A DNA stretch of 64,000 nucleotides from Apostichopus japonicus (Eukaryota > Echinodermata > Holothuroidea > Aspidochirotida > Stichopodidae). The translations under genes were made by a program, and so were the position numbers. Below the pieces are notes generated by a model that saw only the letters and a list, made by a program, of their open reading frames with translations, ran no database searches and was not told the DNA's origin. This document shows positions 35,719 to 50,900 of this stretch, piece by piece. Location of the stretch: assembly GCF_037975245.1 (NCBI RefSeq), contig NC_092569.1, positions 18,147,501-18,211,500 of the forward strand, in the 5' to 3' direction. The number at the start of each line of letters is the position of its first letter. Within the stretch, counting starts at the first letter, position 1.

Positions 35719-38700
35719 TGAACATAATGAATTTCATGTTTAGCTTGTTTTACAGTCTAATTTACTGCTTGAACCAACTACCAAAAGGAAAATGTTGTCA
35801 TTAACTGAATCTGCTCTATGTGTTGATTTACTTCTTGTTGTTCTGTCAAAAGCCACAGCAGTACAAAAAAATGCTCAGAAAAAAAGCGCTTAAAATATAT
35901 TGGATTGTTTTATGTGCGTGTATTAACCTAGCGTCTGAACGACAACATTTTAGCTCGAGATGGAATCATATGTATTGATATATATATATATTTGCAATGT
36001 AGTTTGGTATGAATTGCTGGGAATTAAATATTGAATTAAAATTGTTGCTGCCATTGTTTTATAAAACATATTTCCCGTTGTTTCATATAACAATAATTAT
36101 CATTAATGACTTATTAAAATAATGTGACATTCACGCTGACTTCGAACATGCGAGCTATGAACCGTTTACTATCGCCAAAAAATATTTCTTCCTGCACATT
36201 AAATTAATGTTTTGTGTTTTAAATGGGTAAGTTTGAAGCTGTTTGTTGTCAGTGCATACTTATTTCTTCTGTTCTTGATGAAGTTTTGGTTGATTACTTG
36301 TAATACATTACGTTTGCACACATATTACGGAATCTTGCATTTAACAGTAGATTATGATACGACAATACTGCGACCAGTACAAGGTGATATACAGCTATAA
36401 ACAGTATGTTTAAATCCTTACTTTTATTATCACATCTAGTGAACTATTCATATCGATACTTTAGGATTTGAATTGCTTGAGTTATTTCTTACAGCAAAAT
36501 AAATGTAATTATAATTTTTTTTATTAATTTACTAGTTTAGTTGCTTGAATACTTTTATTGAGGTCTTTTTATTGCTGAAAAACTTGGGTATATACTTTCG
36601 AAAAAGTTTACATTAAGGTTAGGTTTTTTTTTTTTTAAATTACTATTACTATTTATCAACGAGAAAACATATTATCAATTTCATTATTGTGTGACAAACC
36701 GAAACGTTTTCGGTGGCTAAGAATGTAATTGAGGAGTAATGAGCTGGATAATCTGATGCCTTTTCTGCCTTACTTTAAGTAACGAAAAGACTCGCTGATA
36801 TTTCTATTGATTCACACATCAGTCTCGCACATCAGCATCCTTTTAAGCTCCGTTCATTGTACTAATCGATCAAATTGATTGTATTTTTACATACAAATCA
36901 CGATCACAACAGCATCATGTATAGAGTTTTGACATGTTTTATCATATCGCAGGTATTTTTCAACAGTTGGAGGACCAACTATATTGCAGCTGTTCTTATA
37001 GTCACAGTATCCCTTTAAACGAATGCATTTTGCGATGAGCAAACACATTTCGTTGAGACGTCATCACTCGTTGCATTATTGAGGTTAAAGCTAGATGTGT
37101 TTAATATTATGCGATGATCACATCATTTGGAATAAAATATGGAAAAGAGTTGTTTGAGATCAGAAGATTGAAACGGGATAATTTCTACTGGTTATTCGAA
37201 TTGTATATGTTTAAAATTATAGCCGATATGATTTCCTGTTATTTGACTCTGTTTTTTTTCGTTGTTCTATTTTGTTTGCTTGCATTATTTTGGTGAAACA
37301 AAACGTCCTAGAAAACATTATGTGAACACATAACTATACCAACGAAACTTGTTCACGTAAGATTAAACGTTATGTGAATTTGTGCAGATATTAAGTTTAC
37401 TTTCTGGGAACACCACGACAATATATGTTCATCGTCACTCACAGATGGGGTTCAAAGTAGGTCATTATTTTCAATACAGTCTGTATTTTAATGTCTGTAG
37501 TTTTGTAACTACATGTGTATCAAAATTTAAATATCTATTTTACGCAGTCCATTTTGTTATGGATAAAGTTTGTTACAGAATAACCCAATGGTAGAGAATT
37601 TGAGACTATAGATGCTAACAAAACAGTTCTATTTTGATTTCAAATTTTAAATTTAGAACGCATTGCTTTCGTTACAAGCGACTTGTTTTTTACGGATCTT
37701 CTATACAAGTGTTTTAGAGGCTTTGCTTTTCATTTTAAACATTGCTGCTAATTGGATTTGTTTCTAATGTGATGTGATCACAGTGTATGTTTAACTGGTA
37801 GCCAGAGTTGAGAATATCATTAAATTGCAAATATTACACTTTGCATATTTTCATCTGACAATATACACAGAATTCAACGTTAACTTATTGTTCATATATA
37901 AATATGTATTCCGAGTATTACCATACAATATAGTCCGAGTATTAACACAATTCCCTCGTAGTTCTATCACTCTTCAGTTTCTGTAAATACAAAAACCTAT
38001 CCTTGTTTCTTGTTTTTATCTGGATTAATCTGGCCAGCGTGGTTCCTTGAAAGTCATGCCTGGAACATATGCAATGTTTGAGGATTGCGAATCTTTACAT
38101 TAGGGTAGACTTTAAGTACTTAATTATTTGCATTAGGGAATCTCGGTTGAATGAGTTATTCACAGCAAAAGTGAGGACGTTTTCTGAAAGAAAGCTTGCC
38201 ACGGTGTATGTTGTAGATCTTGTGCATTAAACTTTCATACTTTAATGTATAAAATACAATACGGTTAAAATCGTTCTGACATGTTCAAGTGAAAGATTTC
38301 TAATAAATTCCTGCGACAGGTGACAACACCGTTTTATAACATCTAAGTCATTTCAGGGATATAGCTCTTTTCCTAACTTATTGGACAGTTTTCATTGAAG
38401 AACTAGCACCCAAAGTATGATGTAATTTAGATTATGATAGTTTGTCCATTCATTACGGAAATATATTCATCTAGTAAGCATTCACTGGTATTATCCACCA
38501 ATATTAACGTCGTGAATTGTATCCTCGGAAATGTAATGTTAATGTAAGGTAACTGTTTTTTCTTCCAAGGAGCATTGATCTTTTATTGTATTGCTTCTCT
38601 GAATACTCGAAATGAAGTTACGTCTTTAATCATGTAGCTGCAAGGCACGCCATTCGATTTTCCGTAGATACATAGGCGTACGTTTCATTGACTTGTAGGC

Positions 38701-41700
38701 GAATTATTTAACCGACACTACTCTTTGCCCTTAACTGGTGTCATAGAACGGCCATATTCGCAAATTCCAAGTTACAACTATATTTCAAATAAACTGTGTG
38801 TCTTTATGCTAATGAAAACGTTTAGGGCATATATTTAAGTAATATCATTTCTGAATATCAAACTACATACTATAGGAAATGATTTGTAAAGTCCGATACA
38901 TTGTAGAGCGTCTAGTAGCATCGTAACAAAATAGAACAAGAAGTACTCATATTTCCACATGTGCAAGACAATGCTTTGGGACACTGCAGCACAAATGAAT
39001 CAAACAGTCTCAGATTATTGCTGGTTATTTTGTAACTTGTTTACACATATTTAAAGTAACGCCTACGGGCTAGTGTTCAAGAAGGTTATATTCTGTACTG
39101 TAAACTATGGTTTAGTGTTATTTCATGCTGACAGACAAATCTCCTGGAACGAAATTATATATTCATCTTCCTCTGTGAGATTTCAACTGCAAATGATACA
39201 CATGATTAAAATAGAGAAAAGAATTAAACGAAGGTAGATAATAAATTTAGTTATAGAACCCATTCCAAAATGTGGTAGTATGACCACGAAGGTATCATCC
39301 CTCATATGGCTATGGGCGTTAATCCTAGGGGGGGGGGACGGGGGACACGCCCCCCATATTTCGATGGGTGGAGGACAAACTATCAAATGTCCCCCACACA
39401 TTTGGAAAAAGATACTTCATAGCTAGAGCCAAAGCCTGTACAAATGTGTTGTTTAGCTGTAGATGGTTTTTAAAAGACGGAGCCCGTTCCCTAATATTGG
39501 GGAAATGAAATAGGGAGCATATTCCGTGGCAGCGCATCCCATGTTACCTTGTTGTTGAGTGATACCGGAGTTTACTCCACAGTGAGAACACTGGGTACAC
39601 GGTGGTAACATAGTAAGCTCCGACCAGAGTTCACCCGATTACCAGATGCAGGTCCACCTAGCTACCGTGGTAACTTGCGTGATGACTCCAAAGAACAACC
39701 ACTGGTTTATTTTGATGCCTTCATCACTTAAGCCACCACTCAAATGGGACCTATTCTAAGTCTGATAATTATGCGCATGTGTGAGGTCCTGAAAATATAA
39801 TGAAAGTGGTTTGTCTTGCCATCTTTGTTTCAAATTCCATAGAAATGTATTCTCGTAGACCTAACAAAACATTTAAACTGACACAGTCCCATTGGAAGTG
39901 TGTCATGGGTAGCATTACCAGTCATTGTTGGTTTAACATGCTGGGGTATGACGACTTTTGGCCAAATTTGCGCTAAGCTCACTATACGAACTCGGATCTG
40001 GACTGTGCCTAATTAGTTAGTTATTTAAATTATCAGTAATGGCGTATGAGGAAATGCACCATTTCGTGGTATGACTCCCAGGACGGCAAGTAAAGAAACT
40101 CACATGCAGTCGCGGCGGATAGCTTCCTTCGTCTGTATGCCCGGGGACATTGTGGGACATCGTTCCTATAGGCCTAGATCTGAGGCCCTGGGGTCATTTC
40201 TTGACCGACTTGATGCAATATAATGTGCCTATTTCAAAGTAAATTTATTCACAGATTGTTAGTTGTCGTGGGTTCAAACAAATGAGGGGTATTCTATCCT
40301 GAAACATAGGGCAAAATGGGGCTGCGATCTGGCAGGTATTGAAATCTGAAATTTTCTTGGTACGCTGCGCGCCAACCGATGGTGGCGTTCCGCTTAGATA
40401 GTACTTACGGCCGGAATACTCGAATCGATTACGTCCCCGCCCCCAAGTTTCAGATCAGATTGACGCCCCTACATATGGCACGTCGTCGTATACCCACCAT
40501 ATATGAGATACATGAGCCATTACACAATGTTGAACCTTTGAGATTCATTGAACACTTCTATGACGTTAGTTACTACGATGTTAGTCCAATAGTCTAATAT
40601 CCTACAAGTTACAATTATTAGAGGGTGAGTTGTGGAACGATTTTAGCCGTTTTGGCGTGTGTATTATAGCCAAAGATTCATGTTTTAATATGCCATTTGA
40701 CATTGTTGTCCTATGGCTTTATGTGGTCAATCACAAGGTTTCAGCAGCTCACGTACATGTAGCAAAGCCATCAGGTGAAGTTTCCATTGCATTTTATCAC
40801 AATTTGTAATTTGACGTTATGCCCACCAAAATTTGAAGTCCGTCTGGCTTATAGTTTAAAAGAGTTAGCAATAAGCTTTTAGGACCAAAGTTGGCCAAGG
40901 GTGACCTTTGATCCCATCAAAAACGTGATCTTTGTAGGTTAAATTATATTTGACTTTAACGGTCTGTTATCTTATATGTGCAAAACAGTTTTTCATCACG
41001 TTTTTATGATATATGTAAAGTACCCCACCCACAGACACTAATGCACAGCTGTCAAAAGCAATCCTGCTTACCAAGGTAGAACTTGAAATAGTCAGGAACA
41101 TAGTGGCAACATACAACAATATCAAGTGACAACATTAATGTGACTTATCAGTTTCGGTCTGCATTTTATTCAGAACACCGTTACAGAGGGACGTGTCTTA
41201 ATTTGTCATCTTAACAAAGTGACTGAAAGAAACAGAACTCACAAAAAGCGTTGTTGTAACTATATGTAATGGTGATTGAACTTCTAATACCTTGATATGA
41301 ATCAATTGAATTACATTAGGTGTTAGACATGTGGTAATATACTCCGAACTATCAAAAGGAAAAAGAAGAGACTAATGCAAAGTCTGTAAATCCTTGTAAA
41401 TGTCGTCATGTACATTTCCATAGATAAGGTAGAGTAATTTGACATGGCTTTAACTCAAACAACTCAGTTATCCGGGCTTTTTCTTTTCTTGGTCCTTCAC
41501 TCTTTCATTGTTCTGTGACAGTTCACCTCACTGTCAAATGTATCCAGATAGTGCGTTGTTATCTCAATCCATGTTATCTTTTAGGAAAAATTGTCATGTA
41601 TAGAAATTTCGAGTGCTCACAATAAGGGAGACGTTTTCAGATTTTGGTAACACTTTGTTTTTAAATTATCTTTCACAGTAAAAATGTAGACACAATATTC

Positions 41701-41714
41701 ACTTTGCTGTTAAC
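35719..41714. other. Intergenic region between convergent genes 2 and 3
   Basis: No recognisable coding exon. A short (TA)n is near 35980. A G/C-homopolymer patch (39330-39400), similar in style to those at 14480-14690, suggests an old repeat fragment. The region around 40380-40600 has an open frame without a recognised domain. Confidence 0.5.
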
Positions 41715-41720
41715 TTTATT
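41715..41720 (-). terminator. Polyadenylation signal of gene 3
   Basis: AATAAA on the minus strand, 14 bases past the stop codon of gene 3. The position implies a very short 3' UTR; a later signal could also be used. Confidence 0.5.
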
Positions 41721-41734
41721 TCTGAATCACATCA

Positions 41735-41985
41735 TCAGGATCGAGGTCGTATCTTCATTTCCGTGGACTGTATGTTGTAATAACCGCCAGGGAAATTATA
41801 CCAATAAATGGTATAAGATCCAGTGTATGGTCCATTGAGGTCACAGTAATAATAACAATAATAAGTGTACCACCATCCGGATTTGTAATAAGAGGCATAA
41901 TGATAATAAGAACAACCATCGTTGTCACGGTCCCGTGTAGAGAATGCTGCTCCATTGTGATAACTATGACCAAGTGCGTTGTAAC
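41735..41985 (-). CDS. Gene 3 exon 8: terminal FBG exon, Tyr-rich
   Basis: Acceptor GCTTATCTAG; stop TGA. Reads YNALGHSYHNGAAFSTRDRD with the Ca2+-site DRDND, then GCSYYHYASYYKSGWWYTYY, CYYYCDLNGPY and the C-terminus STEMKIRPRS. About 19 of 83 residues are tyrosine. The cysteine of the usual NCA motif is replaced by tyrosine (HYA), while CYYYC supplies an unusual close pair. It lacks the Cys-rich insert of genes 1 and 2. Confidence 0.88.
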
Positions 41986-44900
41986 CTAGATAAGCAAACA
42001 GAAACAAAAAGTGAATGAAAGCATTGTCACTGAATGTATGACTGAAACGTACAACAAATATAACTGAACATTAATATATGACATGAAGACTGACTGGTTA
42101 CGTCATATAATAACTAAATGCAGCCTTTAATCTAGTGTGTTTTATTTAAGTATTAAGAAACCCTATTAAAAACAATGGGCAAGTCGTTCACAGAAAATTG
42201 AAACTATTTAGTAGAGCATTCATTTCTAGTCGTATTCATATGTAAAGATAGCCATGAGTTTGTGGGAGTTCAACATGGACCTGATTTAGTAATTCAAAGA
42301 GGGTATACACAGTAAAAGGTTCTTAAAAGTCCTTGTCACCTGATGTATTTTACATGTAATAATATTTGTAAAAGAAGTAGTTAAATTGTTTTGGATTTTC
42401 GTTAATTGGAAGTCATACTTTTAACATGATTTGACTTGATTCAAATTGAAAGACCTCAGTTTAATATGAACCCATTGTTCTTACATGTATTAACTCGATG
42501 CCTACAATTTTGAACTTCGGACTTTGACTGGAGTACGTATGTATATATTTAAGCATTCCAAATATTAGCACAATGATTAAAGCTCCACTTGCGGATAAAT
42601 AACGTTTTATATCTTACGAGGGAGACCTAGACGTAATATTTGGGCATTATAAATCTCTCCATTCTTCTTTGTTTAGATTCGTCATAAAAATTGGAAAGGT
42701 ATATTTGAAATAATCATGTTCAGTTACTTCAATATTCTCCCAACTATAACAGAAAAAACAGTGTCCCATTATTGTTTCATTATTGGTTGCAACCAGTAAT
42801 CGATTTAAAATTATCGCTACATTATTCTGGAAATAAACGTTCTGAAATGAACGACACATGGCTGTAGAAATGTATATATTTCATGTTATAGCATGTGATA
42901 ATTGTTCAATACAATTGTTCATTCTCGAAGTAATACACTGACTTTGGTACGAATTACTGTGACGATCGATCATGTATAGTGTAGAAGCCTATTGCGAACC
43001 ATTCGCAGCCATACATTATCTCGTAACAGTGAATTAGGTTTGAAATCAAATAAGTATATCGTCTTTCGACATGTAACTGTTTTCAACTGGTGCGAACTTA
43101 AAAGTTTCTGCTTTTCCTTCTTCGGTTTTTTCCTTTACTCTGCCTACTGCTATATCTTGGTATATTTCCAAAGACCAGTTAAACACAGCTAAAGACCATA
43201 GTCTATGACTCTAACATGTAAACATTATCTATGTGATCTGCATAAGATGGGATATTTGGTTATAGTTGGGTTTCCTTTCTATGTCGAGGCAAACGAATTG
43301 AAGAAAGTTTTCCAGATCATAGAATATGGCTACGTCTTATATGTAGTTTCAGTATTTTCAAGATGTAATTGAACCCGAAAATGAGCACATGATTTTAATA
43401 TATGTGGACTATCAGTTCTTGATAGTCATGATAAGTCTATTATAAAATGTAAGTATCTGTAATCTCTAATATACACGTTGAAAAAAATAGAATTGCTCTG
43501 AATAGTTGCCAAGATCATATGCACATCAGATTGTAGAATCTACTTGGAGAAAGAAGATAAAATGGAACTCACCTGCTGTACTTGAAGAGTCATAACCACT
43601 GATACTTAGTCTGAAATTAGTATCCACATTGCCCACGCTGAAGGAGCTATACTTAGCAAAGTGATGTTGCCCAGATTTTGAAACGAAATCAATCCTTAGC
43701 TCATATTGACCTTGGCTCGTCAATGCTGCAAGTTTATCGTTGCCAAGCCAGAAATTGCCGTCGGCAGTTCCGAAACCCTCTCTGTATTCATTCCAATCTC
43801 TGTGAAAACTCAAACTACTGTCAACACGTCGCTGGAAAACCTGTATTTAAAGTAACACAAACAAAAAGAAAGACGCAACTATATATCAACTAATTTTATT
43901 ACATTTTAAGATGCTTGCAATTATCCCAGTTGAGATACCCTCAAAGGTTCATTCAGTTTACATTATTGCGTTGTGTTGTGTATAACCTATGGATCTGAAA
44001 GGAGTATCATCATGCATAATACTTCTACTATAAAAAAAAAAAAGCAGACCAACGTTCGCAAGCCAAACTAAAAACACTTAAGACAGATGTTCTCTAGACA
44101 TACTGGTGTCCATAAACCAAATTAATATGCAAACAGTTTTAAATTATCCTATTTGTTAAGTTGGCTTTAATCGTTACAAATTAATGATAACATAATAATA
44201 GTAATAAATATTTGAGAAATAATAATAGTAACAATTGTGTTTTCATCAGTGACAAAAGAGAAAGAACACAACTTCCTTTCCTTTGTTATCTTTAAAAATG
44301 ACAATAACAGATACATACCAACCAACCACCTCCATCAGAGACGTCACACATTACTTGAAATGGGTTGCCTGTCCACCCTGCTGGTTGTATAAGTCGAATG
44401 CTGTTGGAGTCCTCTGTACTATATGCTTGGCAGTCTGATGCAGTAGCCCGATCACATTGGACCCCGTCTCCAGTGTATCCTACGTTACAATAACACTGTG
44501 ATAAGCCTTGTCGTTCTTCACAGTTACCATTGGGACTGCACCGGTATGTGTCATCACAGCTCAACAGACCGCTGTTGCAGGAACATCGTTTGGTACAAGA
44601 AGGGTTCACATATACTTCACCTTCCTAACGAGATAAAACGGTACGCCTTGTCAAGTAGATGCAAAATAATAATATCCTTCAATGGGAATACTCAATGTTC
44701 CATGTCGAGGTATAACGAGCAGTGCAATAGATGACATTCCTTCATAAAATTAGAGCAGCTGCAGGGTAAAGATTTAACGTTTTTAAAATGTATCATTTCA
44801 AGCACCATAATAACTGTTTTGTTCCGGCTTTTCTTCTCATTGTAAATTAGTTTGATAAGTAAATATTTAGGAATGGTATCTTACCGCTAGGACTACTCCT

Positions 44901-47900
44901 TGACCGTTCTCTACTTCCTCTATGAAACAACTACAATTCTCTCTAGGTACACAGTCTTCCCCGTCCATCAAGAACCCATCGGGACAAACGCAATTGGGTG
45001 TGCTAGAGCATGATTCGGTACATGTAGGATCGGCACATGAACCTTCACATTTACACCTGTTGAGAACCTTGTTGGTGGGACACCACTCGATGCATGGGTC
45101 TGGAATAGGAATAAAGATTAAGTTACGACATCAAAAAGGAAAGCTTTATGCAAAGTGTACGATGATCTATTATCTCAATAACACATCATGTTCATAAATT
45201 ATCATTTGATATTGTATAAAAATGGGAAACATGCTTCACAGCTAAAACGACATATCTAAATAAACCAATGAAATAAATAGCAAACCGCTCTCTGCCCTTA
45301 CTAGATAAACAAAATACATCGATTTATGAAGAAACTAAGTCTGAGCTAAGTGTTTGATAGCAGTGGCCAACAACGTGCTCATGAAAGTAAATTTAAATGC
45401 TGCAAAATGAATATTAAATATTACTACGAGCTCATTCATCTAAAGATACCTTGGTTAATGGCATGGATGTAAGGTTGGTTCAGGTGGGAAGTATATCGTT
45501 AGTTAGCGAAACATTCCCGCTCTGTATCACACCGCAGGTCAAACATATTAATATCATCGAATTATTTAAACATGTGTGAACAGCAAAAGTCGCAATATTT
45601 TAATTTCACTGTTTAACGGTTAGCAAACATATTAAATGTCACTTCGGGCGAGAAACGTGTCCAGTTAAGAAGTGTATCAGTTTAATAACCCACCTGCTGT
45701 TCCGGTATACTCTCCAGTGCTAACCAGTTTGTAATGACTGAAGCTGTCACTGATGCGGAAAGTTTCATACGTCACGAAGAATGAACAACCGGATTCTGTA
45801 GTTAGATCCATGCGTAGCTGATATTTCCTCTGATTGGTGATGTAGGATATCTTCTCATTGCCGAGCCAAAATTCATTAGAAAGGAAACCAAAACCATTTT
45901 GATATTCGTCCCACGTACGATTAAAGTTGATTGAACTATCCTTTCGTCTCTGTATGACCTGTTGAAATAATTTGAGACATAAAAATATCAAACTGATTGA
46001 ATTGCAAGACCGTTAGTTATTAACTGTAAGACTAGTGTGAAACAAAAGAAAGGCAAAACTATACTGAAACATGGAACAAACAACCTGCAGGAAGAGAAGA
46101 ATGAGATAAATTAAATATAAACAAATTAAAATCACTTACAAGCCACACCAAATGTATATTGATGCGAATACTATATAAATATTACCAATATATAAGTTGT
46201 GTCATCTTCGCCAATTTAGTATTCTTATTGAAGTCAGGAATATGTGGAAAGTATTAAAACGTATTGGAAAACCATGTAGGAATATAAGTATGGTGCAGAC
46301 TGCTTTTGCGAAAGAGCATGACAGATGATTCGACCAACCTCTTTTTGTGAGACATAAATATTGTGTTAAGCTTGCCGAGCCCAATGTAACATCAAACTAT
46401 ATATTATTACATCATAATAATATGAAAAGTTCTGTAGTATGAGAAATGTATTATTTCAACAAGAATAATTTCAATTGTGGTGACAAATCTTGCAATGTAA
46501 ATTCAATATTCACAATATAAAATACAACACCTACCGTCCATCCACCATCACCTAGACTGTTGTTACAAGATACTTCAAAAGGTTCAGGATAGCCGTCTGG
46601 TTTGATGACGTAAACACCATCGTTTCTAGACGATGGACATTGGCTTAGCACTTCATGGCAGTCTCGTGGATATTCAGCACGTTGGTAGAGGAAAAACGAT
46701 GACGCTAAAAGGAAAAGGTAACACAACATAAGCATAACTTACATCAAGCTAAGAGGTTTAACTCCGGAGACACTTGTGTGACAACCGAGATCATATAGCC
46801 TACCTTTAGTGTTTACTTTGTCAATGTTCACAACCACTTGCGTCATTTCCTGATCACGTTATAAAAGTTTGGCATGGGCAATTACGTAGATGTGATTTTA
46901 AAATCTAGTTACTATTACTTACTGGTCTGTATTATTTCAAACATTTTCCTTTTTTTTTTAAATGAAGTCACTCGTGTTATCTTATATCCCTGAAAAATTT
47001 TGTAAGTTAAGCATTTGAATAATACATAGCAAATTAAAAACCTCATTTTAAAGACGATCAATATTTTTTTTTAACGAATTTCGTTTCCTATACATCATAA
47101 TTTTCATACACAAAAAAGTACTAAAGTAAACAAATTATCTTTAAAAAAATTAAAATTCTTTAAAGTGACATAGTGCTTATTATACTCACAAATGTTATGT
47201 TAACAACATATGATATCTTTGAAGATACTTCCCAAACGATTTGTATATCATATACGTTCATAATTGTTTGGAAATTCTCCAAATGTTATGATATAGTTGT
47301 ATCTTAAAGACAGACAACATTATTTCCACTCGTCTTTGGAAATTAACTTGTGGTTTGGGCAATGGGGAAGGAGAATGGAGAGGGGAGAGGATATACGGGT
47401 AAGAAAATGCTACAACGTTGTTAACGTTATGAAGTTTTTAATATGATAGAAGTTAACATGAAACATTCTTTAGAATTAACATTCTTTGAAATTAAAAGTC
47501 TTTGAAGTTACATAGTGCTTATTATACTCACAATAGTTATGTTAACAACATATGATATCTTTGACGATACTTCCCAATTTTTTATATCATATACGTTCAT
47601 AATTGTTTGGAAATTGTCCAAATGTTATGATATAGTTGTATTTTAAAGAAGAACAATATTATTTTCACTCGTCTTTGGAGGTTAGCTTGTGGTTGGGATA
47701 AAGGGGAAGGAGAGGGGAGAAGGGAGAGCAGATAAGAGTAAGAAATGCTAAAACGTTGTTCACGTTTTGAAGTTTTTAATATGATAGAAACACTTACTTA
47801 GCGTTTGGTCTCCGTAGTCACTAATGCTCCTTTGACGTTCCGGCTAAAATAAGGTCAAAAATATGTATTAACAATGATCGTCCAATAAGGACAGGGTACA

Positions 47901-50900
47901 ATTATATAGTAAAATATGTCAACGTTACATTTTTCTTATTTTCCATTGTCCTATGTTTAGGTAAGTCCAACTTTTTATTTTATTTTCTCATCTATCAATT
48001 GCAACATTTCACATAGCTGCTTGTTATTTTAGGACAAGTTAGAGAAGAGTTATTGACGCAGTCATGTATCTGTATTAGTAGATAGCTGCCGTTTATTGAA
48101 GACAAAAAGAAAAACAATATAGATACGACAAAGTTTGGTTGAGTTGTAGAGGAGTATGACAATAAATATGATAAGCAGTTTTAATTTTTACGTGAATTCA
48201 GGTGAATATTGAAGATTAAAATTAATCCGATAAAGATGTCACTTCTCTCAGTACAAAACACAAACAATGAAAGTTAAGGTTTGAGTTTAGCATTGTCTTG
48301 AAAACATATTTTGTTTTGTTTTAATATCCCATATATTCAGATATATCAATTTGTTCTAGACAATGAACATTTACTATATGCCCATTAGGTATCACGTTCT
48401 TGATATGACTTTTATAGTTTAAAACATTTTTTTGAAGAAGACCTATTGGTTAATAAAGATTTGGTTCTAATGTATAATAACATTCGATAAAAAATTTGTA
48501 GATAACATAATTATATAAAAGAACCGTTAGAATCTTCATAATAACATATTTTTCTTGTAAATTGTTTAATTTAACTAATTCACATGAAACAAGTTCATAA
48601 AAATACTTTGCAAATTTCACATCTGCATTATGTATTCGCGAATTTGGATTAAATTGAAATTGTTCTTTGTACTGGCAATGAAAAAATATATAAACTTTAC
48701 ACACATTAAACGATCGGGATTATTAATAGAGCAAATTCTTTCTTGATATCATGCAGCTGTTTGGGATAAATCTGACAAAGATGAAAATTTGTGGCGACAA
48801 CGAACTGACAACGACATCAGCGATTAAATCAATTGACAATTCTTACAACAGCAACGTTTGGATGAGTAAAGTTAGTATATATTTTGATTTTCTTTATTGC
48901 CATTGTTCATTTACATTAATTTAGTATACAACCTAAATAAATTATACTAGTTAAGTAGTTAATTCAGTCGACAGCGTATTTAATGTAACGGAATTAGAAC
49001 AATTTTCTTTAATCGACTATGCATCTTTAGAACTTACGAAACATTCTATGAAAAGGTAGATTAAACATGTTTGACAGCCACCGAGAACGCTTTTTGATAT
49101 TACAAAGAACAAAATGTACACAATACGCTAATCGTTTGACGTTTATTGCAGCGGTATGTTAACTGTTAGTTTTCATCATTAACTTTAGAGAAGAAACTAC
49201 CTCTAAGAAAATGCTATCATTATTTCGTAATTTGACTAAGTATTTTGTAGAATTGTTAACTTAAACATTGTCCTTTAAATTTTGAAAAACGTTGTCTGGG
49301 CATAGACGACAAATGACATTGACAGGCATTTATCAATTATCATGTAACTAAAGTAACTGTTCATGACCTTAAGGTTGACTTAATAATGAGATAACAAAAT
49401 GTATTGTCTTATAACTTAGAGTTGATTTAAAAAAAATGACTTGAACACTTATTCTAAGTTCAAAAGCAGGCATCCTGCGTGATGACTTTTTCAATAAAAT
49501 TGTTCACACAATAATTAAAAAAATCATTAACTACTTCGATACGTTATCATGATATTTCGACAAGTTTTCTAAGTTCAAGAGTTGGCATCCTGAGCATTGA
49601 ATTTTTGCAAAAGACTACAACGGTACATTATCATGATTTTCTAATAAAGTAAATCAAGAAGAATTTGGGTGACAGAATATTAAACTGCGTTCCCAGAGAC
49701 AGAAAGGACTATTGTTTTAGAAAGATTGTGTGTTTTACTTAATAAGTGAAACTCAAAGAAAAAGGCTTTTTCATATCCACTGGGTGTTTGTAAGATAAAG
49801 TTAAAGTTTTCAAGAAGACATATGTTCGTCAAAGCTGAATATTCTCAGATATCTATTCAAAATCGCACCGCCTGAATCTTCGATATCTCCAAATGACGGA
49901 CAGAAAAAGTACTGTTGCTTTTTTTTGCTTTTTTTGACTCGTTAGTAAATGTTAGCAAACCAAATCTGCGTTGTCAAGATTTCTCTTTTGTTTAATATTT
50001 TGTAACATTTTCATGATGCGAAATAGCGGACTTTAAATATATGTACATCAACATATTAAAACAACGTGTCAGAAGTAGAGTCAAATGTTGTTTCCTATAA
50101 TTAGCAGGCGTCTACGAAAAAGTCTAGACTTTTCAAAGTAAATTCAGTTTATGGGTCGGATCGGGATTTTCAAGATTTAAGAAATTTATTGATTAAAGCA
50201 CTTAATCATAACTAATCTAAGTGTAAAAATTACAACGTAAGAATTTGGTAAGATAAAATGTTTGTTGTGTAAAAAAATGTCGTTGAATAGTATTTATTAA
50301 TTAACTCTCCCATTGCCATCAATATAGACATTTAAACAAAAGAAAGGAAAAATAAAAATCTTAGGCTATATGAATATAACATTTTTATTTTATGTGGATA
50401 AGGGAAATTTAGTTATTAAATGATATATAGATCATCCTTAGATTTCAACTGAAGAAGCCGTAAAGTAGAAAGTCTCGGTTTAGCCGTGTAAATGTTAATA
50501 AATCAGTAAAGAAGTAGAAAAAAGGGTAGTTAGATTATCGGTTGGAGCATTACAGACATACTTTAGTAAGACAAGTAGACACATAGGTCATTGCTTTAAC
50601 GTTCTAAACCTCTTCAATTCATTTTGCTGTGGTAGATTAGCCTATATAAAAGCAACGATTTTCTATTTATGGTATTTATAGGTATATTATTTAAATATTG
50701 AATTTGTCTTTCTATTTCCTCCGTGTCTGTCAAAATATAACGTTTCTTCAACAACGCCACAAAAAAAGCGCAATAATTCAAGTATATTAAGTATAAATCG
50801 CGGCTAACTAAGATACTCCGCATTTTTTTTGTTTTCAACGACAATGTATTTTACTGTTCACAGTGTGTCTATATTTCGCAGATTAAATTTATATGAATTA

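Noticed and set aside
46705-46735. ATG at 46735 with hydrophobic leader as the true start of gene 3
   Set aside because: The hydrophobic codons coincide with a polypyrimidine acceptor tract ending TTTTAG, and the phase there matches gene 1 exon 2. Kept only as an alternative.
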